From Paguma larvata (lineage: Eukaryota > Chordata > Mammalia > Carnivora > Viverridae): a DNA stretch of 64,000 bases. How positions within the stretch are numbered: position 1 is the stretch's first letter; every line of letters begins with the position of its first letter. The translations under genes and the position numbers were made by a program. Under the pieces are notes generated by a model, which was given only the letters and a program-made list of their open reading frames with translations, was not told where the DNA came from and searched no databases. Location of the stretch: positions 45,093,587 to 45,157,586 of the forward strand of contig CM057833.1 in NCBI GenBank assembly GCA_030068075.1, read 5' to 3'. This document shows positions 11,336 through 21,080 of this stretch, in pieces.

Positions 11336-11787
11336 TTTTTTTTTTATATCATTGTATTTATTGTAACTGATTATTACTGAGTATACATTGAGCCTGAGTC
11401 AGAATCCCAAAGTATCTTCAGATCTGAATAAAACCTAAAGGGGCAACACACCCCAAGGCCCCACACAGCAGTGTGCTATCCAACACTTTGCATGCACATG
11501 GTTGCTCTCAAACCAACAGAATCTGTCTCTGAGTTTGGACATCAGTGGACTTCAAACACACAGTAGGATAATCTCTTAACCACATCCTATAAATATTCAT
11601 TGTGGTTTGCACTCTTGACACAGGAAGGAGCCCAACAATTCCTTGGGCTGCTGAGCCTCTGTGAGCAGCCAAGGGGCTGTAGATGCTGCACGGAAGAGCC
11701 AGGGCCTCAGGTGATGAGTTTGGCACTCAGCCTGCCCCGCCCCCGCAGCCCCCTCTGCTACGGGGAAGTCAGCCACCACCTCCTTCA
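11336..11787. other. Unassigned; C-rich patch near 11733-11755
   Basis: No repeat recognised. Overlapping short frames on both strands (11508-11818) reflect GC content, with no domain seen. Confidence 0.35.
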
Positions 11788-11878
11788 CGCATGCCCAGCA
11801 TAGGTCCTGGCAGACCACGCTCTGCTGAGGTTTGTGGAATGAATGAGTGAAGCATTAGTGGAATGATTGAATGAGGAA
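11788..11878 (+). mobile_element. L2 LINE 3' end
   Basis: 'gcccagcataggtcctggc' followed by 'tttgtggaatgaatgagtg' matches the L2 terminus. Confidence 0.5.
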
Positions 11879-12359
11879 TAATTGTTCTCCTTGACTACTG
11901 GGATGGAGAGGCAGTGGTCTTACAGTCCTCAGCTTGGACTCTCAGGCACCCAAGGTATTCACCTGTGTCCAGAAAGAAATAGGAGAGTGATTCTGGAAAG
12001 ACAGTAACCGAGATGTTAGAAGCTCCTGTTGCAGGAGGATCCTGTTGCAAGGTCGTAGGGATTTTTCCAAGTTTGGGTCCATCTCACGTGGATTCTGAAA
12101 CCCAGAGTGAGGTGGACCCAGAAGCAGAGGTCCTGGGGAGAGAGCTGTGCATGCAATTAGGTAGGAGCAACCCTCGCATTTTCTAGGGTCGCTGCTAGTT
12201 AATGCCTGAAGGCAGGGGATGGCGGATGGGTAGGAGGCAGAGAGGAAGGAAAAAGATAGGACTGGGTACTTGTCTAGGCTGGTGCTCCACAGGATGTGAA
12301 TTAGGGCAGGCTCTGGTTCAAGTGGAGACTGGGAGGCTAAGAAGGGAGCATGTGTTCAA
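11879..12359. other. Unassigned unique sequence
   Basis: No feature recognised; moderately GC-rich. Confidence 0.35.
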
Positions 12360-12535
12360 TCCCTAATTGGTGTCAGCAAGTTATACACTATCTTATTTAA
12401 CCTGTATACTCATTTAATCTCCATGTAATTCAGGAGGAAAATAATTTCAGAGATCAAGCATGTTTCTTAGATCCCAGAGCTTCAAAGTCACCAGGATTCA
12501 AATTCAGGTTCATTTGATTTCAAAGGCCATGAGAT
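12360..12535 (-). mobile_element. MIR SINE, reverse, worn
   Basis: 'tcatttaatctccatgtaa' then 'aagtcaccaggattcaaat' and 'caggttcatttgatttca' fit a reverse MIR with a damaged centre. Confidence 0.55.
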
Positions 12536-13044
12536 TTTCAGGATTTTTTTGTCCCACAGGTGATGGATCAGGGACTCACTTATGACTCCTGGAAACCCAA
12601 TTACACAGCCCTGGTCTTTAGGGCTGGTAGGCAGGGCCTGTCACTCTTATTTTCTGACTACCGATTCAGTCTTTCCTTCCTCATCCATAAAATGACACCT
12701 AACAGGGAAGAAGAGAAGGAGGTAAAATGCACTAATTAGAGGTTGCCAGAGTCCCCTTTCCTATATTTACATAAATGGAGGAAATTACTGGCCTCATTAC
12801 TGGGTCTCCCCCTTGTGATCACAAGGCTGGGCAGAGAACAGGGGGCAGGGTGAAGGGGGCATGAGGAGCTGGGAGGCTTTTAGCATTAGCCTTGCAAATG
12901 GCTCTGTGATCTTATGTAAATTTCTTAACCTCTCTGGGCTTCAGTACATCTGCAAAAAGGAATCACTAACATAAATGAAAATGAAGCTCTTTGAACCTGA
13001 AGAGGCAACATAAATGAAGAATATTAATAGCACCTTTAAATTGA
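12536..13044. other. Unassigned, with a MIR scrap near 12895-12965
   Basis: 'aatttcttaacctctctgg' plus 'gcttcagtacatctgcaaa' near 12918-12957 is a forward MIR remnant. Nothing else is recognised. Confidence 0.4.
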
Positions 13045-13250
13045 TCGTAGGAATCCTACATCTAGTTAATTTCCAAAATGCTTTCACACTTTGCCCTACC
13101 TAAGTCTCCTGGGATTAGGTTGGGCGATACTATTCAACCCCATTATACAGATTGGAAAACAGAAGCTCCTAGAGAAAACATTTTGCCCAAGGTCAAAAAG
13201 TTGAAAAGAGGTGAAAATGGATGCTAGAGAATTGGTGTCGTGTGATGTAG
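13045..13250 (-). mobile_element. MIR SINE, reverse orientation
   Basis: 'caaccccattatacagatt', 'ggaaaacagaagctcctag', 'ttgcccaaggtcaaaaagt' in MIR reverse order. Confidence 0.7.
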
Positions 13251-13615
13251 ACAATGCAAAGGGAGCCAGATACAGCGATAGCCTAAGAATTAATACAATG
13301 TTGTGGAATATTGCCATGTCTATTGCGGAAATGGGTAAACAGAGCTAGAGATTTAAGAAAACAGCACAAGAACAGAGCCCTGGAGCTGACATCAGGTTCC
13401 TAAGGCTGTCCCAACCCCCAAAGCCTTATGCTTATTCCTTGCCCCAGGTGGCGTATTGTTTTAGCCTTTAACAATCTAACAAGTCATATCATAACTTAGT
13501 CCTTCTATGTGCCACACTCTGCTCTAGACACGGGGACAACAATGGACAGAACCCCTGCTCTCAGGAAACTTACATTCTGACAATAAACAAAGAAGTAAAA
13601 CTGTAGGTTAGGTGG
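13251..13615. other. Unassigned; ancient repeat motif 13500-13610
   Basis: 'ctatgtgccacactctgct' and 'caggaaacttacattctga' are worn phrases of a widespread old mammalian repeat, family unassigned. Confidence 0.35.
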
Positions 13616-14068
13616 CGTTCCTGGTTGAATTTTGTCCCCCCACCCTCCCGATAAAAAGATATGTTGAACTCTTAACTCCCAGTACTTCAGAATGTGACCT
13701 TATTTGGATTTATATTTGCAGATGTAATTAAGTTCAGATGACGTCACACTATGCAGGGAGGACTCTTAGTCCAATAAATGTTTTCCTTATAAGAAGAGAA
13801 TAGGAACACACAGGAAGAGGTGGCCATCTGTGGACAGACACAGAGGTTGGAGGGATGCATTTCCAAGCTAAGGAACACCTAGGCTTGCTGGCAAATGCCA
13901 GAAACTAGCAAAAGGCAAAGGAGGATTCTCTTCAACAGATTTGAGAGGAAGCACAGCCCTATCCACACCTTGATCTTAGACTTCTGGCTCCCGGAACTGT
14001 CAGACAATAAATTTCAGTCGTTTTAAGCCACTCGGTTTGTGACATATCGTTATGTAAGCCCTAAGACA
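13616..14068 (+). mobile_element. MLT1-like LTR (ERVL-MaLR), forward, solitary
   Basis: About 450 bp in MLT1 order: 'ggttgaattttgtcccccc', 'cagaatgtgaccttatttg', 'gcagatgtaattaagttca', 'cttataagaagagaatagg', 'ttgatcttagacttctggc', 'caataaatttcagtcgttt', and the terminus 'ccctaagaca'. No internal retroviral sequence flanks it, so it is a solitary LTR. Confidence 0.85.
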
Positions 14069-14249
14069 GGAATACAGGTGGTGACAGAAGTTAGCTAGAA
14101 CAATGCAACACATAAGAAAAATTTAAAAAGTAAACAAACCCCAAAAAACCAACAACAGCTTTTTTTCCTGACTTTCCACCTCCAGATGAGCCCTGTCGTT
14201 CCCTTCCTCCCAAGCAAGCTCCTCTACAGTGGCTGCCTCCCAGCTCACC
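14069..14249. other. Unassigned sequence
   Basis: No repeat recognised. Confidence 0.3.
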
Positions 14250-14510
14250 TCTACGCGAACTTGACTCGAAAAGGTTTACTAAGCAAATTAATAATGTAAA
14301 CGAGATTGCAGCTCGCACCTTCCGTGCAGGAGCAGCGGTGAAGGCCTGCTGCACAGTAATTGTTTGCATACAAATGGATGCTGCAGCTGAAAATGAGTCT
14401 GTAATGCTCGGGAAAGCAGGCCATCGGGGCCGCTGATGGGGACACTTTGGTGCCCATTCTGTTCCTTTTTTGCTATTACACAAATAGGAGCCAGTCTACA
14501 AAGTGCTTTG
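14250..14510. promoter_or_regulatory. Candidate conserved non-coding block
   Basis: Repeat-free. It has homeodomain/octamer-like sites ('cagtaattgtttgcatacaaa' core, ATGCAAAT-like) and a GCAGCTG E-box-type site ('gatgctgcagctgaaaatg'). Candidate only: no homology could be computed, and no promoter elements are evident. Confidence 0.3.
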
Positions 14511-14544
14511 TAACATATACTATGTTTTTTCATACAAGGCTTCT

Positions 14545-14705
14545 CATTTTCCCCCCACACCAACCCAGGGTGGTTGGGTGGGTGTTAGGAAAGTTCCAGT
14601 TTTACAGATAAGGAAATGGAAGACTTGAGAGGTTGGGGAACAAGTCGCAGACTTAGAGAATGCCGGGGTGGGGCCTCAAACCCAAAGCTTCTGCCTCTAG
14701 ATCTG
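14545..14705 (-). mobile_element. MIR SINE, reverse orientation
   Basis: 'agttttacagataaggaaa', 'tggaagacttgagaggttg', 'gcctcaaacccaaagcttc' fit a reverse MIR. Confidence 0.65.
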
Positions 14706-14765
14706 GTGCGTGGCTGGAGCTTCCTAAAAAAAACGAAAACAGAATGTCTTTCTAAAATTGTTATT

Positions 14766-14997
14766 TTGGGGGCGCCTGGGTGGCTCTGTCGGTTAAGCGG
14801 CCGACTTCAGCTCAGGTCACGATCTCGCGGTCTGTGAGTTCGAGCCCTGCGTCGGGCTCTGTGCTGACTGGCTGGGAGCCTGGAGCCTGCTTCTGATTCT
14901 GTGTCTCCCTCTCTCTCTCTGCCCCTCCCCTGCTCACACTCTGTCTTTATGTCTCTCAAAAATAAATAAACGTTAAAAAATTAAAAAAAAAATAAAT
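14766..14997 (+). mobile_element. Carnivore SINE, young-looking
   Basis: Starts 'ttgggggcgcctgggtggc', with 'gtgagttcgagccctgcgtc' at box B, still CpG-rich. A 12-bp TSD 'aaaattgttatt' is exact at 14754-14765 and 14998-15009. The tail mixes A runs with AAATAAAT. Confidence 0.95.
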
Positions 14998-15021
14998 AAA
15001 ATTGTTATTATGAGCTTCTTA

Positions 15022-15055
15022 GCACTCTCTTCAGCAGCACATATACTAAAATAAA
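15022..15055 (+). pseudogene. Retroposed, 3'-truncated U6 snRNA fragment
   Basis: Positions 15022-15052 match nucleotides 1-31 of U6 snRNA at about 27 of 31 positions, including an exact 'gcagcacatatactaaaat'. Three of the four differences affect G residues that are easily lost. An A-rich tail ('aaaataaa') follows, and an imperfect 9-bp TSD ('agcttctta' at 15013-15021, 'agcctctta' at 15056-15064) brackets it. It is too short to be a functional U6 gene and no upstream PSE or TATA box was identified. Confidence 0.8.
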
Positions 15056-15099
15056 AGCCTCTTAATAACATCTAACCTTTAATTGATTACTGAACACTA

Positions 15100-15285
15100 A
15101 GGAAACATTAGGTCACCTAGTTCTCTCTATCACATATGACGTAGATTCTGTTATTTGTAAGGAAACAGAGGCTCACAGAGGTTTTGTGACTTTTCTAAAG
15201 CTGCATGGCTGGTAGTTGGACCAGGATTCAAATCAGGCCTGGTTGAAACCAAAGCCTAGCTCTCATTCATCCATATGTTACTCCA
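15100..15285 (-). mobile_element. MIR SINE, reverse orientation
   Basis: 'ttatttgtaaggaaacaga', 'ggctcacagaggttttgtg', 'catggctggtagttggacc', 'aggattcaaatcaggcctg'. Confidence 0.8.
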
Positions 15286-15286
15286 C

Positions 15287-15388
15287 TCTAGGCTCCAGAG
15301 CCCTGGCTCCATCAAGACCTGCTGACTCAGAATTCCTGAAGGCAGACTCTGGATTATGTAAGGTCCCTGGTGATTCTAAAGCTGTTGT
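15287..15388 (-). mobile_element. MER5A-like DNA transposon fragment (hAT-Charlie)
   Basis: 'aagacctgctgactcagaa' and 'ggtccctggtgattctaaa' follow the reverse MER5A order. Both ends are incomplete. Confidence 0.5.
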
Positions 15389-15934
15389 CCTCTGAGGGAT
15401 ACCATTTTGCCTTTTCTTGAGTCCAGATAAGGGTTCCTTCACTTCCCCTTCCTTAGGGTCCTTCTGTGGGCCGTAAATGTCTCCCAAGAGCAGAAATACA
15501 CTAGCTGGCTCCATGAGGGTGTCTCCAATTGGGTTCCACAGAGGTGTCACCTCCCACTGCCACCCCCAGGCAGCCAGAGTACCGGGGTATCTTTCAGGGA
15601 GGGCAAAGAGCCTTCTGGGCCCCCATCCTGGCATTTTCATTTATCATACAAATGGAAGGATTTAAATTAGGTCACGTCAGGGACTTGCAAATAAAAACTG
15701 TGCCACAGGGTTCCTCCACAGCCAGGGGCGGGGGCTGGGCTGAGGGTTCTTCCTCTGCTTCTATTTTTGAACTTCCCACCAAATCAAGGAGCTCCTGGTG
15801 CCAGGCTTCCTTGGCATGAGGAATGTCCACAGCCCGGATCTTTTGGACCTGCAGTGTTGATTCACGGCCAGGCCTCAGGTCCTGGCTCTGCTGAATCTAG
15901 GCAGGGGACACTCAGTGCTCACCCTCTGAGTTCA
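15389..15934. other. Unassigned, moderately GC-rich
   Basis: No repeat recognised. Frames on both strands (15278-15640 and 15477-15819) overlap and lack any domain, so they are treated as chance. Confidence 0.35.
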
Positions 15935-16165
15935 AGGAAAAAACTTTGGCTTTGGAGTTGGAGGCCACCCGGATTATGTCTACTGCAGTGCACTGTTCCA
16001 GGCTGGCCACGTATCTTCAGAGAATTCACCTTTCAGGGGCCTCATGTCTGAGCTGCACCACTTATAAACAAGGGACATCAGACAAGTCCCTTAGCCATCT
16101 GAGCCCTTCTCCCTGTGTCTGACTGACACTGTGCAGGTGCTCAGTTTACACTGCATATGCTTGAA
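15935..16165 (+). mobile_element. Possible MIR SINE with internal change
   Basis: 'gctttggagttggaggcca', 'cttagccatctgagccctt' fit a forward MIR, with an unrelated stretch between. Confidence 0.4.
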
Positions 16166-17714
16166 TAAGTCAATCCCTCATACTTTCCAATGAGTGGATG
16201 CCTTAGAGATATAGATGGATAGTCGAAGGTCAACTAATTTATTAATTTCATTGCAAGTTCTTTTGCTATACATGTGCTTGCTTCTGTAGGAGCATTTGTG
16301 TGGATTTGCATCTGTCCTTCCCCTGAAGCCTGGGACTAACTTTCTGACTCTGTTCCTAATTCTCTGAAGTGAGACAGTCAAGCCCTTTGCACACAGTCAG
16401 CATTTGCTCCATGCAGCTGAATCACTGCCTGAATAAATGAATAATTTGCTGTAGAGGCAGCTGATCTTCATTCAAAGTGCTAGTTTCTTTTGATGGATTG
16501 GATTTGCCAGAGTAAAGAGAAACTCAGCGCTCCCAAGGGGCAGGTAACTGGATAGCTGGACAGGATCACCCTGGTATTCAAAGATCTCACAGTGTTTTAG
16601 AAATGACCTCAAGCTTGGACCTCCCTGAAATCCAGGAGCCACTGCACTAGCTCTTACCCACATCAATAAAGAATAACTGGGTGTTTCATAAACTCAAGCA
16701 AGCCAGTGACTAAGAGAGTTAAAACTCAGAATATTTGTTTTATTTTTAGCAGGTTTGTTCTTTCTTCCTTATCCACAATGATGACAGCTCCTTAAATGCT
16801 CGTTTCTTTAGTCTGTGGTAGAAAGATATTGGACTTTGAAAACAGACTTCTAGAGTTCCAATTCTTACCTTCTCCTTAGGAGGCTTCTGACCCTGGGAGC
16901 AGACTCTCAGATTCCCCTGTAAATGACATAACACTACCCACTTGCTCCCTAAGATCAATGTATGGGTTAACAGAAGGGGGGGGGGCATGAAAGGCTCTAG
17001 ATAGATCTAATTAACATGACTATTTTTGTTCCCTTAGTTCTATTTTCCTCTCTTAATAATTATAGAATCTTGGATTTGTAGGAGAGCTGATCCCTGGGCC
17101 TCCACATCCAGAAAAAAAAAAAATGGGAGAACTGGTTAAGACACAGGGTCCCTCCAAGGCACTGAATCAGACCTGGGGCTGGGAGGTATGGGACCCTACA
17201 GTTACAGTGCAGCCAGATTGAGAAACACAGATTGAGTTCCATAAAATGTACGGCCTCTGCAACATCTGGGTGAAGTATTTTCATCATATTATCAGATGCA
17301 AACCAATAGAGAGGGAGATCAGAAAGTTTAAGAGCTTTATTATATTTCCAGTTTTCCGGGAAGAACATGCCACACCATGCAAGGCCACTTAGGGAAAGCA
17401 CCAGGTGGACCACAGCCCAGAGAGGGGGAGGGCCTGGGGACAAGGGGCTTTATCGTGGTTTCAGTGGGAAGGAAAGGTCAAGGCTGGGCAAGCAGGTTTA
17501 CTACTGACTTGTTTGAAGAATTTCAGCAGGCTCTGGGGCATAAAGTCTGTCCTTAGTTGTCTGGGACCTAGCCCTGGGGTGATAAGGTAGACTAGACAGA
17601 TGATACAGCCTGGAGTGTGAGAACCCCAATAAGGGAAGGGTTGAGAGCGTGAATTTAATTGGCTGTTTAAGGAGAACTGACCAGTCTCTAGCCAAGATCT
17701 TAAAATTGGGTCAA
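16166..17714. other. Mostly unassigned; L2 tail near 16385-16445
   Basis: 'gcctgaataaatgaataat' near 16432 is an L2-like tail. A run of 10 G sits at 16976-16985 and an A run near 17111-17123. Frames of 60-130 aa here have no recognisable domains. Confidence 0.35.
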
Positions 17715-18425
17715 TTCAACCATCTGACATCCTTTAGGATGTCTACTATCAGAAGCAAAAATAACTGCAAAAACAAAACCCAGAAAATAACGAGTATTGA
17801 CAAGGATGCCCTTGTGCACTGTTGGTGGGTATGTAACATGGTGCTGCTGTTATGAAAAATAGGGTGGCAGTTCCTTGAAAAATTAAAAATGGAATTACGA
17901 TATGATCCAGCAATTCCCCTTCTGTATATATGCCCCAGAGAATTAAGAGTGTCTCAGTGAGCTCTATCTATAGCCATATAGTCAAAAAGTGGAAGCAAGC
18001 CAGTGTCCATAGGCAGACAAATGGATAAACAAAACGTGGTATATACGTACAACAGAGTATTATTCAGCTTTAAATAGGAAGGAAATTCTGATGTATGCTA
18101 CATCACGAAAAAAACCTGAGGACATGAAATGAAATGATCCAGTCACTAAAAGTCAAATGCTTTATAATTCTACTTACATGAGGCCCTAGAGTAGTCAAAT
18201 TTATAGAGACAGAAAGTAGAATGGTGGTTACCAGGCTCTAGGGGGAGGAAGGATTGGGATGATGTTTAATGGGTATAGAGTTACGGTTTTGCAAAACGAA
18301 GAGGGTTCTAGAGACTGGCTACATAACAATGTGAATGTACTTAATATCACTGAACTATACACTTAAAAATGGTTAAGATGGTAAATATTATGTCCTGTGT
18401 ATTTTACCAGTTTTAAAAATCTGAG
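17715..18425 (+). mobile_element. Old L1 LINE 3' part (ORF2 end and 3' UTR)
   Basis: In L1 order: 'gcccttgtgcactgttggtg', 'gatatgatccagcaattcc', 'ggataaacaaaacgtggta', 'acaacagagtattattcag', 'agtcaaatgctttataatt', 'gaactatacacttaaaaat'. Frameshifted throughout with no usable ORF2. Mammalian-wide subfamily rather than recent carnivore L1. Confidence 0.85.
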
Positions 18426-18454
18426 GGAAGACAGTATAACATAACACACAAGAA

Positions 18455-18790
18455 ACTATATCACCAGTGGTCACCCCATCTCTGTTTACACATCTCCAGG
18501 GAGACAGAGCTCACTCCCTCTTCAGGCAGCTCCGCCCATCTGAGGCCAAACTGACTGTGAGAACCTTCTTCCTGATACTCATCTAACACTTATCTTCCTG
18601 CAGCCCCCACTCCTTGGCCCTAATATTCCCTTGAGGCCACATAAACTAAAGCCTTACCCTTCACACACATGATGCCAACCCTTCCAACATTTGAAGCCAG
18701 ATTCTTTTCCTCCTCAGACTTTCTACTTGGTCTTTACTTGACAGGGACTCAAGTCCCCTCTCCTCCTTATACTACTGTTTGATCTTCCTT
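18455..18790 (+). mobile_element. L3/CR1-like LINE remnant
   Basis: 'gagaaccttcttcctgata', 'cttatcttcctgcagcccc', 'catttgaagccagattctt' resemble the L3 (CR1) 3' region. Strongly worn. Confidence 0.45.
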
Positions 18791-18879
18791 GTCTGCTCAG
18801 GGAAGGGTAGTGGCTTGAGAAGACACTTGGACCATACAGGCAATTAGCCAAGGAACCCGGACCAGTGATACTAAGTACA

Positions 18880-19085
18880 GCTACTAGCCACTGCCCTTTA
18901 GTTATATGTCAAGCGTCACTCTGGTGCCCTCTAACTAGCTGCGCTCATCTGCCTAACCCTATGATGCAGGTATCCTGCCTACTTTACAAATGGGTTAATT
19001 GAGGTTTAGAGAACTACAGGTTCTTTCCCATGGTCACTCAGCCAACACCCCGGGAACTGGCATTAGAATGCAGAGCTGCCTGCTG
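18880..19085 (-). mobile_element. MIR SINE, reverse orientation
   Basis: 'ctactttacaaatgggtta', 'attgaggtttagagaacta', 'ttcccatggtcactcagcc' fit reverse MIR. Confidence 0.65.
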
Positions 19086-19303
19086 AAGTCAGAGCAGGGT
19101 GATTTCTGCTTCCTGACCCAGCCACAGAGGGTCTTGACTGAAGAAAAGATTCTGAGCCAAAGCAAGAGGGCCATCTACCAGCCTGTGGGACCCTCCATGG
19201 GCCTCCTGTGCAGAGATGCCCCCGGGACTCGGACACCTGCTGGCTTTACCCAGGAGGCTGCTGGGATGCCTTGTCCAAAATCCAGGCATATTTTTGTTAC
19301 TTT
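19086..19303. other. Unassigned sequence
   Basis: No repeat recognised. Frames on both strands (18999-19340, 19089-19289) have no domain. Confidence 0.3.
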
Positions 19304-19315
19304 AAGAAATCAAGG

Positions 19316-19642
19316 AACTGGAGGGTATTATGTTAAGTGAAATAAGTCAGTCAGAAAAAGACAGATACCATATGTTTCCACGAATAGGTGGACTTTGTGA
19401 GACTAAGCAAAAACCAGGGGGAGGGCTAGAGGGGAAAGGAAAAAAAGACACAGAGAGGGAGGGAGATAAAACATAAGAGACTCTCAAAGACTAAGAACAA
19501 TCTGAGGGTGAGGGAGGTGAGGGAGGTGAGGGAGGGGGGAGAGGGGGTGACGGGCATTAAAGAGGGCACATGTTGGGATGAACACTGGGTGTTATATGTA
19601 AACCAATTTGAAAATAAACTATTATAAAAAAAAGGAAAAAAA
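19316..19642 (+). mobile_element. Carnivore L1, 5'-truncated 3' end, with TSD
   Basis: Only the 3' UTR remains: 'ttatgttaagtgaaataag', 'gataccatatgtttccacg', 'acataagagactctcaaag', 'gaacactgggtgttatatg', then the A-rich tail. A G-rich minisatellite (gtgagggag-type units) at 19504-19555 is part of the 3' UTR. A 12-bp TSD 'aagaaatcaagg' is exact at 19304-19315 and 19643-19654, which suggests a fairly recent insertion. Confidence 0.9.
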
Positions 19643-19654
19643 AAGAAATCAAGG

Positions 19655-20004
19655 CAATTTCAGCACTTGGCGAAGGTAAAACCTTTTAAAGCTTTGGAGG
19701 TTTGGGAAAGGGAATAAAAAAGACGTTAATAGAATGACATATTTTTAGTGTAACACTTCAGAGAAAACTCTGGGGGAACAAAAAATAAAATGAACGACCT
19801 AAATATGTTTTTTTTTTTTAAACACTATGAGCTTCAAAGGAGTGGTTTGCGCTGGATATTTGAGTGCCCCAAATCTGTAAAGGATTTGAATACAATGGGA
19901 ACTCTCTCGGGCAAAGCTTCTGCTTCAGTCTGGTCTGAATACTGCATTCCTCCCGGATACTGGCTCAACTACTTTTGAGAAAAGTGCATGTGGGCAAAAT
20001 ACTA
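19655..20004. other. Unassigned sequence
   Basis: No repeat recognised; T run near 19809-19819. Confidence 0.35.
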
Positions 20005-20100
20005 AACATTTCTGGTTTTCAGTTCCATAATCTGGAAAGTAAGGACGGTGATACCAACCTCAGAGAATTGTAGTAAGATTTGAATGAAACCAATACATAT
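20005..20100 (+). mobile_element. MIR SINE 3' fragment
   Basis: 'ttcagttccataatctgga' and 'accaacctcagagaattgt' are MIR phrases. Confidence 0.6.
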
Positions 20101-20559
20101 TTAAGTTATATTAACTATTTATCATATTTAACACAGCATATTACACATGATATATTTAATATTTACATTAAATTGATGATATGTGATCAAATGAAAGGAA
20201 AGCATGATATGTAATAGGCATATTCCCAAGGAAAATGAAAGTGTTTTCCTTTAATTTATTAGCAGGGCTTTTATTTGAAAGCTGGACAAATGACTCATTT
20301 ACGGAGACTGTTAAAATATCTTCTGCCACTTGTGCTAAGTTCCTGAGAATGCAGAAAATATCAATTCTGTAATCAGGGGCCTCCTCCGTGTGGGAACTCA
20401 GTGTAGGAGCCTAGAAGGGGCAATATGGATGTCAGGAGACCTGGACCCTATATCTGGCTTCATCACAGGGTCATGTGCCACCTCAACAGTGATGCTAATC
20501 CCTGCCTTCTTAGTGGCAAGACTCTGACTTTGTTTAGATAACCAGTGGCAATGTGCTCA
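20101..20559. other. AT-rich then unassigned sequence
   Basis: 20100-20230 is AT-rich low complexity; nothing else recognised. Confidence 0.35.
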
Positions 20560-20910
20560 GGGAAGGTGGGCTCAGCCTCAGAGGGTGAATCATGATTGAC
20601 CAAAGCCAACCACGGTAGTCTCATTCTTGTTTGCAAATGGCTGGTTTAGCAGTGGGCCTGTGACCCAATCAGGCCATTGAAACAAAAGGGGGGCTTCAAG
20701 AAAAGATGTTCCCTTCTGATGAAAATCCCTTTTCTTTCCTGCCTCTGAATGCTGATGTGTGGAGATGTGATGTCTGAAGCCAGGCAGCCTTCTTGTGACC
20801 AAGATGGAGAAAATCAAGAGGATTGGAAAAGTGAACTCCAAGTCCTCAAATTATAGAACTGTTGAGTGAACAGAGTTTGGACTTGCCTACCCTATAATTC
20901 TAGTTTAGTG
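20560..20910 (+). repeat. Ancient medium-reiteration repeat, family unassigned
   Basis: 'gcagccttcttgtgaccaa' with flanking 'gctgatgtgtggagatgtg' follows the order of an old mammalian repeat I recognise by pattern but cannot name. A similar tail recurs near 46930-47210. Confidence 0.35.
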
Positions 20911-20994
20911 ACATAATGAATCCCAATGTTTTCAACTATTTTTATACAGGTCATTGGTTCCCAAGAGCTAAAATCCTAAAGGATACAAACACAA

Positions 20995-21080
20995 ACTCAT
21001 TCTGCGACCTGACACACTGTCCCTTTCTAGGCCTCAGTTTTTTCATGTGTTAAATCATGGCACTGGATTAGATTCACATT
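20995..21080 (+). mobile_element. MIR SINE fragment
   Basis: 'taggcctcagttttttcat' and 'gtgttaaatcatggcactg' are MIR-like. Confidence 0.5.

Noticed and set aside
13616..14068. Intact endogenous retrovirus
   Set aside because: Only a solitary, worn MaLR LTR; no gag, pol or env sequence next to it or elsewhere in the window.
15022..15055. Functional U6 gene
   Set aside because: Only the first third of U6 is present, and no upstream PSE or TATA box was found.
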